The position numbers were made by a program, and so were the translations under genes. From contig CAJYXJ010000040.1 in NCBI GenBank assembly GCA_913778085.1, positions 1 through 64,000 on the forward strand: DNA of 64,000 bases, written 5' to 3'. The number at the start of each line of letters is the position of its first letter. The first letter of the stretch is position 1. This document shows positions 45,979-55,493 of the stretch, one piece after another. The notes under the pieces were generated by a model that was given only the letters and a program-made list of their open reading frames with translations, was not told the DNA's origin and made no database searches. Origin of the DNA: an uncultured Chryseobacterium sp. GTDB lineage: Bacteria > Bacteroidota > Bacteroidia > Flavobacteriales > Weeksellaceae.

Positions 45979-46947
45979 ATGTCATTAGTAGATTTGTCAA
46001 AACACGTTGCGCTCGGAATTGATATCGGCGGGACGAACACAAAATTTGGAGTCGTAAACCACCGGGGGGAAGTCCTGGAAAAAGGAAACATCCGGACCGA
46101 TGCCTATCCTACCGTAGAAGAGTACATCGACGCCTTGTACGAGGCGGTCGCTCCCCTGATCGAAAAACACGGAAATGAAAAGAATTTCGACGGGATCGGA
46201 GTCGGCGCTCCAAATGCCAACTACTATACGGGAACCATTGAACAGGCTCCCAACCTTCCCTGGAAAGGAACTATTCCTTTTGCAGAGCTCATGAAAGCGA
46301 AGTTCGGACTTCCGTGCACTATTACCAATGATGCCAATGCGGCGGCCATCGGCGAAATGCTTTTCGGGGCAGCCCGCGGCATGAAGGATTTTATCATGAT
46401 CACTTTAGGTACCGGTGTAGGAAGCGGAATCGTAGCCGGCGGAAAGCTCATCTACGGACATGACGGCTTTGCCGGAGAATTGGGGCATACCATCGTGAAA
46501 CCCGGCGGAAGGAAACACTGGAGCACCGGCTCCGAAGGATGCCTGGAAGCTTATGCTTCTGCAACGGGGATTGCCATTACGGCCAAAAAAATGAGGGCTG
46601 AATTCCCGGAATCCATCCTCAACCAATATCCTGAAGAGTCCATCAACTCCAAAACCGTTCACGAATGTGCCTTAAAAGGTGATCCGATCTCCATTGAAGT
46701 ATTCCGGTATACCGGACAGAAACTCGGGGAGGCCCTGGCCAACTTCGTGATGTTCTCGTCTCCTGAAGCCATCCTTCTGTTTGGCGGGGTAATCAAGGCC
46801 GGCGATTTTATCCTGAAGCCGACCAAACTTCACATGGAAAGAAACCTGCTGCCTATTTTCAGGAATAAAGTAAAACTGGTTTTCAGCGAACTGGACGAAG
46901 CGGATGCTGCCATCTTAGGAGCAAGCGCGCTGGTTTGGGAAAAATAA
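45979..46947 (+). CDS. ROK-family sugar kinase (glucokinase-like)
   Basis: A 322-residue ROK protein: ATP-binding LGIDIGGTNTKFGVV, catalytic Asp in ITNDANAAAIGEM, phosphate loop TLGTGVGSGIVAGG, and GELGHTIV. The ROK zinc motif CxCGxxGCxE is degenerate: in HWSTGSEGCLE the first two cysteines are replaced by Trp and Thr, and only the last Cys remains. The protein may therefore hold no zinc or be structured differently. It is monocistronic, ahead of the AT-rich island. Confidence 0.87.
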   Translation: MSLVDLSKHVALGIDIGGTNTKFGVVNHRGEVLEKGNIRTDAYPTVEEYIDALYEAVAPLIEKHGNEKNFDGIGVGAPNANYYTGTIEQAPNLPWKGTIPFAELMKAKFGLPCTITNDANAAAIGEMLFGAARGMKDFIMITLGTGVGSGIVAGGKLIYGHDGFAGELGHTIVKPGGRKHWSTGSEGCLEAYASATGIAITAKKMRAEFPESILNQYPEESINSKTVHECALKGDPISIEVFRYTGQKLGEALANFVMFSSPEAILLFGGVIKAGDFILKPTKLHMERNLLPIFRNKVKLVFSELDEADAAILGASALVWEK

Positions 46948-47244
46948 TTGAAATAACCTCTTATACTTCAGAGAATATAATAATTTGATTCGATCACTAT
47001 TTATTTTTAATGTAAAGAAATCTCTTAAAATTTAGATTAGAGAAAACGGTTAATAGTATTTGGTATATCTTTTCCAATATATTGTAAACTTTCTCTAAAC
47101 TATTTTTATAAATATTATATACTTCAGATTAGTTAATAAGACCTAGAAATAGGAATAGCTAATTAATAGACTTCTTAAAATTTATCACTCTCAATGGATA
47201 TTTAATTGTTCTTGCTAATTAACTCTTTTAAAATTATAATACAA

Positions 47245-48057
47245 ATGAAAAAAACATTATTTTTATTAATCTTTACTTTTAGTCATCTTCTGTTTTCTCA
47301 AAATAATACATTTATATATGATATGAAGTACAAACCATGTCAAGAAAAAGATTCATTACAAATGCAAAATATGATCTTAGATGTTTCTGATTCAAAATCC
47401 ATATTTAGATCTTCTGAAGATAAAGACAGCGATTCTATTTTATACAGTACGAAAAAAATAACTGATTATCCTGTGGGTTTTGACAATCAATTTTATATTA
47501 TAAAGGATTTAGCTAAAAAAAAAATCACAAAACTGATACAAAATAATACTGATACTTATACTATAAACATAGAAGAAATAATGGAATGGGAAATTGATCC
47601 TGAAGTTGTAAAAATAGGTGATTATTCTTGTCAAAAAGCTATAGTAAATTATGGTGGAAGACAATGGACAGCATTTTTTACTTCACAAATTCCCATTTTA
47701 GATGGTCCATATATATTTCATGGACTTCCAGGCTTAATTGTGAAACTATACGATACAAATAAAAATTATGACTTTTCACTTATTCAGGTAAAAAACGGGA
47801 ATTCTGATTTATATGATGTTAGAAGTAAAAAAAATTTAAATATAAACTGGGTCAAATTTGAAAAATTATCTAAACAGTATTATTTTGACCCATATGCAGA
47901 AATGAAATCTAATTCTGCGTCAGGTAGAAAAGTAGTTTTTCGTGATGAAAATGGAAAAGTAATTGATCCTGATTTTAAAGGATGGACCAGAACTAGACAA
48001 AATGAAATCAAATCTTGCAATAACCCCATTGAAATTAATCATAAAATAAATTATTAG
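47245..48057 (+). CDS. GLPGLI family protein, copy 2, in the graspetide island
   Basis: A 270-residue exported protein; ATG 47245 gives signal peptide MKKTLFLLIFTFSHLLFSQ (an upstream start at 47206 would precede it). The signature is GPYIFHGLPGLIVKL with CQKAIVNYGGRQW before it. It is a paralogue of the gene at 25997-26797. It is very AT-rich (about a quarter G+C by eye) like the genes that follow, and lies 250 bp before the precursor peptide. A role with the peptide system is suggested by position only. Confidence 0.88.
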   Translation: MKKTLFLLIFTFSHLLFSQNNTFIYDMKYKPCQEKDSLQMQNMILDVSDSKSIFRSSEDKDSDSILYSTKKITDYPVGFDNQFYIIKDLAKKKITKLIQNNTDTYTINIEEIMEWEIDPEVVKIGDYSCQKAIVNYGGRQWTAFFTSQIPILDGPYIFHGLPGLIVKLYDTNKNYDFSLIQVKNGNSDLYDVRSKKNLNINWVKFEKLSKQYYFDPYAEMKSNSASGRKVVFRDENGKVIDPDFKGWTRTRQNEIKSCNNPIEINHKINY

Positions 48058-48306
48058 TGAAAATATTCCGGATAAAGTTTATAAATAGTAAATTAAATTT
48101 AAAAATACTTTATTGCATTATTATTACGAAGTCTAAATTGATATTGCTATATGATTAAAAAATAAATTAAATATTTAAAATTATTTTTTAAATTATTTGT
48201 CATAAAAGGCTTGATAAATTGTGATTTAAATAAATATTTTGGATTTTTTTATTTTATTTAATAATTATTTATATCTTAGTAATCTAATTATAAAATAAAA
48301 ATTATC

Positions 48307-48477
48307 ATGAAAAAGAAACTAGTATCTTTACAATCGAGATCGTTACAAAAAAACACATTAGTAACTGTTAAAGGGGGTAACAATAGTCTTTCAGATTCAA
48401 CTCTTGATGCTGAAACATTGAACATGACAAATAAAGGGGGGAAAGTGAAAACAGACAGTGTTAGTGAAGATTGTTAA
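48307..48477 (+). CDS. gwsA: Graspetide precursor peptide (grasp-with-spasm system)
   Basis: A 56-residue peptide: basic leader MKKKLVSLQSRSLQKN, a Gly-Gly at 23-24, a Ser/Thr/Asp/Glu-rich core (NSLSDSTLDAETLN), a second Gly-Gly at 44-45, and the tail TDSVSEDC. Side-chain hydroxyls plus carboxylates are what ATP-grasp ligases join into ester or amide bridges. A terminator lies between it and the enzymes, so it is probably made in excess. The start codon is preceded by AT-rich sequence without an obvious ribosome-binding site. Confidence 0.82.
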   Translation: MKKKLVSLQSRSLQKNTLVTVKGGNNSLSDSTLDAETLNMTNKGGKVKTDSVSEDC

Positions 48478-48500
48478 ATAATTTTTCTTACAGAATTATA

Positions 48501-48529
48501 GAGGCTGACCATTGGACAGCCTCTTTTTT
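48501..48529 (+). terminator. Attenuating terminator between precursor and enzymes
   Basis: GAGGCTG / CAGCCTC with a nine-base loop and six T, 21 bp before the ATP-grasp gene. It would limit read-through and set the ratio of precursor to enzyme. Confidence 0.85.
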
Positions 48530-48549
48530 AATTATTATTATTAACATAA

Positions 48550-49554
48550 ATGAGTTACGAAATATTAATAATTTCTCAGTATCATTTTGAAGATACAACT
48601 GATGAAATTTGCAATTGGCTATATCACTTAGAAGCCAATTTTATTAGATTAAATATTGAAGAATTATATAATCCTAAATTATATTCTGTTTTTTCAAATT
48701 TAGAAGACAGTACTTTACATATCTTTGATAAGAGGAGACAAGAATCAATTGACTTATCAAAAATAAAAGTTGGTTGGTGCAGAAGATTTACATTCAAATC
48801 ATATTTTTTGGATTTAAAAAAAGATAATTCAAGTGCAAACTCTGAAACTCTATCTAAATTTATTTCTTCTGAAATAAATATTTTTCTAAAATCTATATTT
48901 GATTTTTATCCGCAAATACAATGGTTTGATTATTATAAAAATATTTTGGCAATAGATAAACTTGATGTTTTAAAAAAAGCTAGGAAAAATGGTCTTCTAA
49001 TACCCGAAACATATATTTCTAACGAGAGCGCTCCTGTCAAAAATCTATTAAAAGAAAAATCATTAATCACAAAACCCATTGGCGAAGTTTCGTATTTTGA
49101 TGATGATAAAAACAAAGGCACATATATGTCACACACTCAGGAAGTAAAATACATTAATGGGGAATTTACACCCTCGCTCTTTCAGGTGAAAATTGACAAA
49201 AAAATAGAGATAAGAACTTTTGTCCTAGGAGATGATTTTTATTCTATGGCAATATTTTCGTCTAATAATAAAAAAACTGCTGTTGATTTTAGAAAGTACG
49301 ATTTTCGTAAACCAAATAGAAGAATTCCATATCAGCTACCAAAAAATATTGAAGATAATCTAAAAAAATTAATGAATGAATTATCTCTAAAAACAGGATC
49401 AGTAGATTTAATTCTGGATCAAAATGATAATTATTATTTTTTGGAAGTTAATCCTATCGGTCAATTTGGAATGGTATCATATCCTTGTAATTATAATTTA
49501 GAAAAAAAAGTGGCTCATTTTCTTATAGAAGAATTAGAAAAATTAAAAATATAA
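48550..49554 (+). CDS. gwsG: ATP-grasp peptide ligase, grasp-with-spasm system
   Basis: A 334-residue ATP-grasp protein like the MvdD/microviridin ligases. The N-terminal region (ILIISQYHFEDTTDE, WCRRFTF) is the substrate-facing part; the ATP-grasp core has LLKEKSLITKPIGE, VKIDKKIEIRTFVLGDDFYS, and the metal-binding LEVNPIGQFGM near the C-terminus. It would form ester/amide bridges in the precursor at 48307. Its stop overlaps the small ORF by 1 bp. Part of a very AT-rich cluster. Confidence 0.9.
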   Translation: MSYEILIISQYHFEDTTDEICNWLYHLEANFIRLNIEELYNPKLYSVFSNLEDSTLHIFDKRRQESIDLSKIKVGWCRRFTFKSYFLDLKKDNSSANSETLSKFISSEINIFLKSIFDFYPQIQWFDYYKNILAIDKLDVLKKARKNGLLIPETYISNESAPVKNLLKEKSLITKPIGEVSYFDDDKNKGTYMSHTQEVKYINGEFTPSLFQVKIDKKIEIRTFVLGDDFYSMAIFSSNNKKTAVDFRKYDFRKPNRRIPYQLPKNIEDNLKKLMNELSLKTGSVDLILDQNDNYYFLEVNPIGQFGMVSYPCNYNLEKKVAHFLIEELEKLKI

Positions 49555-49742
49555 TGGATTCATTTAAAAAATTAACAAAAAAAAATCTAGTACCGTTTAT
49601 TCTAAAAGAGCCTGAAAAAATCTTTATGAAAAACTCTGAATTAAGCCCAAATGATGCGCATAGACACGTAAAAGGTAGTTTATTCAATAATTCAGGAGTT
49701 ACAGTTAATTACGGTTTTTATAAAAACATTACAAAATTTTGA
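49554..49742 (+). CDS. Small translationally coupled protein between the two maturases (62 aa)
   Basis: No family recognised. The start shares a base with the ATP-grasp stop (TAATG), and its own stop overlaps the start of the SPASM gene by 4 bp (TTGA). Such double overlap is good evidence of translation as a separate gene. The product is basic and Asn-rich (SLFNNSGVTVNYGFYKNITKF in part, NNSGVTVNYGFYKN) with no cysteine and no signal. It might help substrate recognition, but this is inference only. Confidence 0.6.
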   Translation: MDSFKKLTKKNLVPFILKEPEKIFMKNSELSPNDAHRHVKGSLFNNSGVTVNYGFYKNITKF

Positions 49743-50827
49743 AAAAATATTATAAATTATTCCCTTCCCTAATTCCGGTAAAAGGTTATCTTAGATCGCT
49801 TCTACTTGATCCAAGTAGAGATAACTTCTATTTTATTCCTAATGACTTACATGAAATAATTTCCAAAGATTTTATTGATGTTGATAAACTTTACGAAGAA
49901 CATCCTGATGACATTGCAATTATTGATGAATATATTCAGTTTTTAACTAAAAATGAATTGCTTTTTGAAGTTTCTTTAGATGATGAACCTTTTTTTCCAA
50001 AACTGAATAAAAATTGGGAAACACCTTTCCAGATAACCAATATGGTTATAGATATTGGAAACTACGAAATACAAAAAGATAAATTTTCTTTTGAAATAGG
50101 AAAACTTGGAGTGAATACTTTAGAGATAAGAGTTTTTGATTTAAAATATTTAGAATATACAGATCATTTTATTTCTTTTTTAAGTAAGGAAAACAGGGTT
50201 AATCGCCTAAAAAATATTCAGATTAATATTTCAGTCAACAATCAATCTTTATCAAGATTACAAAGAAAAATAATACTTATGTTAGCAACAAAGCCTATTA
50301 TAAGTGGTATTACAATATTTAGTCTCAATACGTTACTACAATTGGAAAATGAAAAAATTCATATTATCGAGAAAAACGTATTAAATGAAAAAGATTGTGG
50401 AGTCATCGATAATAATATAAGTTTTTTAACAAGAAATTTAATTTTTGAATCAATGTCTTACAATTCATGCCTAAATTGTAAGCTTTCCATTGATTCCGAT
50501 GGAAATATTAAAAATTGCCCTTCTATGTCTAGATCATTTGGTAAAATAAATGATAAAAACCTAGATGAAATTACTCAAGCCCCCGATTTTAAAAAATATT
50601 GGAATATTTCGAAAGATTCAATTGAAGTATGCAAAGATTGTGAATTCAGATATATCTGTACAGATTGTAGAGCCTATACAGAAAGAACTCATGTAGATAA
50701 AAATAATTTTGATTTGTCTAAACCCCTTAAATGTAGTTATGATCCTTATACGGGTAATTTAAATCCATGGACAAAAGATGAATCTAAAAAAAATAGTATT
50801 GAATTCTACAATCTAAATAATCTTTAA
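49739..50827 (+). CDS. gwsS: SPASM-domain maturase, grasp-with-spasm system
   Basis: A 362-residue protein beginning with TTG (MKKYYKLFPSLIPVKGY). The C-terminal third is a SPASM domain with its cysteines in NSCLNCKLS, NCPSM, EVCKDCEFRYICTDC and LKCSY. The N-terminal two-thirds has only one Cys (about residue 221) and no CxxxCxxC, so the radical SAM cluster motif is absent although the length equals that of a radical SAM/SPASM enzyme. It probably assists the ATP-grasp ligase instead of doing radical chemistry. Last gene of the cluster. Confidence 0.85.
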   Translation: MKKYYKLFPSLIPVKGYLRSLLLDPSRDNFYFIPNDLHEIISKDFIDVDKLYEEHPDDIAIIDEYIQFLTKNELLFEVSLDDEPFFPKLNKNWETPFQITNMVIDIGNYEIQKDKFSFEIGKLGVNTLEIRVFDLKYLEYTDHFISFLSKENRVNRLKNIQINISVNNQSLSRLQRKIILMLATKPIISGITIFSLNTLLQLENEKIHIIEKNVLNEKDCGVIDNNISFLTRNLIFESMSYNSCLNCKLSIDSDGNIKNCPSMSRSFGKINDKNLDEITQAPDFKKYWNISKDSIEVCKDCEFRYICTDCRAYTERTHVDKNNFDLSKPLKCSYDPYTGNLNPWTKDESKKNSIEFYNLNNL

Positions 50828-50852
50828 TTATGAGAAGTTAAAAAGTTTGCCT

Positions 50853-50860
50853 TATTTTTG
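50853..50860 (+). promoter_or_regulatory. -7 element of msrA
   Basis: TATTTTTG, 67 bp before the ATG. A hairpin TTTTTCTCC / GGAGAAAAA follows in the leader. Confidence 0.45.
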
Positions 50861-50926
50861 ATAGGTTTTTTTCTCCATTCTATTCCTTGAGGAGAAAAAT
50901 ATTTTAACGACAATAATCAAACGACA

Positions 50927-51481
50927 ATGGACAACAATAATTTAGAACAAATCACTTTCGGGGGCGGATGTTTCTGGTGTGTGGAAAGTTGCTTCAATAT
51001 GCTGAAAGGCGTACATTCAGCCGTTTCAGGCTATTCCGGAGGGCATAAAGAAAATCCTACCTATGAAGAGGTATGTACAGGAACAACAGGTCATGCGGAA
51101 GTAGTGCAGATTACTTACGATCCTGCCGTTATTTCGTATGAACAGCTGATGGACGTATTCTTCTTCCTTCACGATCCTACCCAGCTCAACAGGCAGGGCA
51201 ATGACGTCGGGACGCAGTACCGCTCCGTTATTTATTACAAAGATGACTCGGAAAAGGAAAAGGCCGAAGAAGCCATTGAAAAATCAAAGCAGTCCGGAAG
51301 ATGGGCAGGAACCTACGTTACCGAACTGGCCCCATTCGATAAATTCTGGCCGGCAGAACAGTACCATCAGGGGTATTACAACGAAAATCCGACCCAGCCT
51401 TATTGCAGCGCGGTAGTCGGACCGAAAATCCAGAAATTCAAGAAGCATTTCGGTGAACTGGGGATGCTGAATGCAGACTAA
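50927..51481 (+). CDS. msrA: Peptide-methionine (S)-S-oxide reductase
   Basis: A 184-residue MsrA that reduces methionine-S-sulfoxide in proteins. The catalytic motif is GGGCFWCVE with the nucleophilic Cys; also present are SGYSGGHKENPTYEEVCTG in part (GYSGGHKENPTY), GHAEVVQITYDP and HDPTQLNRQGNDVGTQYRS given in part (DPTQLNRQGNDVGTQY). The gene returns to the normal, higher G+C of the core chromosome, immediately after the AT-rich island. No MsrB domain is fused. Confidence 0.97.
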   Translation: MDNNNLEQITFGGGCFWCVESCFNMLKGVHSAVSGYSGGHKENPTYEEVCTGTTGHAEVVQITYDPAVISYEQLMDVFFFLHDPTQLNRQGNDVGTQYRSVIYYKDDSEKEKAEEAIEKSKQSGRWAGTYVTELAPFDKFWPAEQYHQGYYNENPTQPYCSAVVGPKIQKFKKHFGELGMLNAD

Positions 51482-51501
51482 TTTAAACAAAACACCTAAA
51501 T

Positions 51502-51538
51502 AAAAGGCGAAGAGAAAACTATCTCTTCGCCTTTTTTT
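51502..51538 (+). terminator. msrA terminator
   Basis: AAAAGGCGAAGAGA / TCTCTTCGCCTTTTTTT. Confidence 0.93.
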
Positions 51539-51562
51539 GTGCAAAATGTTAAAAAATAAATT

Positions 51563-52372
51563 CTAATTGTCGGCAAATTCTTCCGTCGCATTCGCACCAC
51601 CGTAAGTTTCAACAATATGGACGGTAGCTACTTTTAATGTTTTTCCATTTTCCGGATGCTCCCCGTAATTGGTAAAAAATTCTACATGGCTGTTGCTTTT
51701 ATCATACCAGACCTTTCCTACTGCATTTTCAATCGTCAGCGTGTCCGGTCTAGTTATTTTTTTCTGATAGACAAATTTGTTCGGTTCCATCGGCACTACC
51801 TCAATCTGAGGATTGATATAACTGCTGTCGCTGGCTATATAGCGGTCTTTATCCCAATACATATAGGGTTTCTCGATAGCAGGCGTTCCCCAAAGTGATG
51901 CAATTCCTAAAGCTTGTTTTTTGCCACTGGAAAATACAACTCCCCCAGAAACTAAAAGTATCACAAAAGCCATTTCTACAATACCCATCCCATTTTTCTT
52001 TAGAAAATCAGGCATAGTAAAAATTGGCTTGTTAATTATTGTAATAATAATTTTAGAAATTGCCTGCTGAATTGTATGTTCAATAGTTTTCCATTCAGCA
52101 CAATATTCATTAAAGTTATTATATCCTAAATATCTGCTTAAATCATCTAAAACTACATGTTTTGTAGGATAATCACTTTCTTCTTTAACAATTGCTTTAT
52201 AATAATTTTCAATTGTTTTATAACTTAAAGTAATTCTGTGTTCATCCCGCAAGACAACTTCCAGATTTTTTAAAATCGCACTAAAAGAGGTATCAGTAGT
52301 TGCATTAGAGGCTTTTTCATATACTTCTTCTAATAGTCGTTTTTTCTCGGGTAAAAATTTTGACATACGCAT
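51563..52372 (-). CDS. Membrane protein of the two-component/peptide locus, unknown family (269 aa)
   Basis: No family recognised. The N-terminal half is cytosolic and helical (KKRLLEEVYEKASNATTD, TLSYKTIENYYKAIVKEE) and contains a Tyr-rich DDLSRYLGYNNFNEYCAEW. A single membrane helix (VEMAFVILLVSGGVVF) follows, then a 110-residue extracytoplasmic C-terminus rich in beta strands. Starts at 52372 and 52366 are both plausible. The 5' half of the gene is much more AT-rich than the 3' half. Its promoter carries the same dyad as the response-regulator and peptide promoters, so it is probably controlled by them. Role unknown. Confidence 0.7.
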   Translation of the reverse strand: MRMSKFLPEKKRLLEEVYEKASNATTDTSFSAILKNLEVVLRDEHRITLSYKTIENYYKAIVKEESDYPTKHVVLDDLSRYLGYNNFNEYCAEWKTIEHTIQQAISKIIITIINKPIFTMPDFLKKNGMGIVEMAFVILLVSGGVVFSSGKKQALGIASLWGTPAIEKPYMYWDKDRYIASDSSYINPQIEVVPMEPNKFVYQKKITRPDTLTIENAVGKVWYDKSNSHVEFFTNYGEHPENGKTLKVATVHIVETYGGANATEEFADN

Positions 52373-52387
52373 GATTATTATTCGTTC

Positions 52388-52432
52388 GAAAATTATAAAG
52401 AATTCAATCAATAGCATTACGGTTTTCCGTAC
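52388..52432 (-). promoter_or_regulatory. Dyad operator and -7 of the divergent membrane-protein gene (site 3)
   Basis: Plus-strand TTACG-GTTTTC-CGTAC (52417-52432); read on the minus strand it nearly equals site 2, with the outermost base altered. A minus-strand -7-like TAATTTTC (52388-52395, seven of eight) lies exactly 21 bp away, the same spacing as in sites 1 and 2. Confidence 0.65.
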
Positions 52433-52441
52433 ATCTCACTG

Positions 52442-52474
52442 AAAAACTTTCCAAAAACTTTCCAAAAACTTTCT
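52442..52474 (+). repeat. Three 11-bp tandem repeats upstream of the small peptide gene
   Basis: AAAAACTTTCC three times in perfect register (last copy ends in T). One repeat per helical turn suggests a row of binding sites for a DNA-bound regulator. A -7-like TACTTTG sits at 52499-52505. Confidence 0.7.
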
Positions 52475-52587
52475 AACCCTTGCCCTTCCTTTCGCCGTTA
52501 CTTTGCCATAGAAATCAGTGAGAAACAAACAATTAAAACAAAAGACAAAACCAAAGTTACAAAACTGATTTCAAAAATCGCCAGATA

Positions 52588-52712
52588 AAACGGAAGAAAA
52601 GATCCGGGTTGGGAAGCAGATGTTTCTCTTCCGTTTTTGAAGGTTCACTTCCCAAAAAAATTTAAGAAGCGCTTCGAAATTTTTAATCGTGTACAGCCTG
52701 GGATAAACCCGG
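52588..52712 (+). ncRNA. Structured leader upstream of the small peptide gene
   Basis: Three complementary pairs are interleaved: AAACGGAAGA (52588-52597) with TCTTCCGTTT (52627-52636); TTGGGAAG (52609-52616) with CTTCCCAA (52648-52655); CCGGGTT (52604-52610) with AACCCGG (52706-52712). The first two give an H-type pseudoknot with loops of 11, 10 and 11 nt, or two alternative hairpins. A further AT-rich hairpin lies at 52656-52684. No known RNA family was recognised. Confidence 0.5.
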
Positions 52713-52752
52713 GAGGAAGAAAAATATTTCAAAATCTCAAATTTTTTTAAAA

Positions 52753-52965
52753 ATGTTAGACTTAATATTGATGCTAATCGCTTTAGCATTCGGGAATAAT
52801 AATGCCAATACGCAATCTTGCAACAACGATAATAATGGGACAACAACCGTCCAACTTACTAATCCGGGAACGGGCACTGACCCGGGCACCGGAACTGATC
52901 CGGGAACAGGAGGTTCAGGTGGAGATACGGGAGGAGATACAATACCATTTCCACCAAAAAAATAA
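52753..52965 (+). CDS. Small peptide with hydrophobic start and TDPGTG repeats (70 aa)
   Basis: The N-terminus MLDLILMLIALAFG is a short membrane-like helix, followed by NNNANTQSCNNDNN and a repeated Thr-Asp-Pro-Gly-Thr-Gly (three times) with a Gly-rich stretch and the end IPFPPKK. It has one cysteine. It follows a long structured leader and a tandem-repeat promoter, and precedes the sensor kinase gene behind a terminator. It could be an exported signal peptide or an anchored linker peptide; neither is shown by sequence. An overlapping frame from 52802 was rejected. Confidence 0.6.
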   Translation: MLDLILMLIALAFGNNNANTQSCNNDNNGTTTVQLTNPGTGTDPGTGTDPGTGGSGGDTGGDTIPFPPKK

Positions 52966-52976
52966 CAATAATAATG

Positions 52977-53011
52977 GAAGGGAAAATTAATTTTCCCTTC
53001 TTTTATTTTTT
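52977..53011 (+). terminator. Terminator of the small peptide gene
   Basis: GAAGGGAAAATT / AATTTTCCCTTC followed by TTTTATTTTTT. Confidence 0.88.
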
Positions 53012-53039
53012 AGCTAAGTTTATAAAATTTCTTTTATAA

Positions 53040-54704
<1,665 letters not shown>

Positions 54705-54714
54705 CCGTTTTGTT

Positions 54715-55377
54715 ATGTTTAAAAAAGCTCTAATCGTTGAAGACCAGGAAGTCGCCAACCTGGGCATTCTACGGAATCTGGAGGAACTATTGATTCCCCA
54801 TTGTGAATTGGCAACCCATTGTGATGAAGCCCTGCAAAGGCTGAAAACCGCAGCTGCAGAAAATAAGCCGTACGACCTGCTGATCGCCGACCTCTCTTTT
54901 CAAAAGGATCATGTACGCCAGCACCTGAAAAACGGACAGGAGCTGATCCGGGAAGCGAGAAAAATCCAGCCCGAACTTAAAGTCGTGGTGTTCTCCGTAG
55001 AAAAACGGGCCAGGATCATCGACGATCTTTATAAAACCTACTGCATCAACGGGTTTGTAAGCAAAGCCCGGAATGACGGGAAAGAGCTCCGAAACACCAT
55101 CCGGAAAGTTTTTAAAGGAGAAACCGTGATGTCGCAGGAAATTCTGAATGCCATCCGGAATATCCCCTCCGCGCTGGATGCTTATGACCTCAAACTGCTG
55201 GAGCTTCTAGCCAGAGGTTCCAAGCAGAACGAAATTCAGACTTACCTGAAAGAACACACGATGCAGCCCTACAGCATCCGCTCGATCGAAAAGAGACTGA
55301 ATGAACTTCGCGACAGTTTCGGTGCAAAAAATAACATCGAAATGATTGTCATCTGCAAAGATATCGGCCTGATCTGA
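54715..55377 (+). CDS. Response regulator with C-terminal HTH, copy 1
   Basis: A 220-residue regulator. The receiver has the acidic pair in IVEDQEVAN, the phospho-acceptor Asp in YDLLIADLSF, and the Lys in GFVSKARND. The C-terminal part DLKLLELLARGSKQNEIQ and SIRSIEKRLNELRDSF is a LuxR-type DNA-binding helix-turn-helix. It follows the kinase by 10 bp and is paralogous to the regulator at 55494. It probably acts on the dyads TTACG-N6-CGTAA found at 52.4, 55.4 and 56.2 kb; this is an inference. Confidence 0.9.
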   Translation: MFKKALIVEDQEVANLGILRNLEELLIPHCELATHCDEALQRLKTAAAENKPYDLLIADLSFQKDHVRQHLKNGQELIREARKIQPELKVVVFSVEKRARIIDDLYKTYCINGFVSKARNDGKELRNTIRKVFKGETVMSQEILNAIRNIPSALDAYDLKLLELLARGSKQNEIQTYLKEHTMQPYSIRSIEKRLNELRDSFGAKNNIEMIVICKDIGLI

Positions 55378-55412
55378 TTTTAAAAGCCGGAATTGCCTGT
55401 TTTTCGCCGTTT

Positions 55413-55457
55413 TTACGTGAACCCGTAATGCAGGAATGATAAATGCATTTACTTTTG
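55413..55457 (+). promoter_or_regulatory. Dyad operator and promoter of the second response regulator (site 1)
   Basis: TTACG-TGAACC-CGTAA (55413-55428), 21 bp, then -7 TACTTTTG (55450-55457). No -33 TTG is present, so an activator bound to the dyad may replace it. The preceding sequence also shares GCCG and a T run with site 2. Confidence 0.75.
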
Positions 55458-55493
55458 AGGTCTTAACCTATTTTTTAACTAAACCGTATAACC

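Noticed and set aside
52571-52846. Minus-strand 91-codon frame over the structured leader
   Set aside because: Antisense to the leader and peptide gene; its open frame is explained by the AT-rich hairpins, with no start signal.
52802-52990. Alternative 62-codon frame overlapping the TDPGTG peptide
   Set aside because: Low-complexity repeat sequence read in another frame; the 52753 frame has the hydrophobic start and clean repeats.
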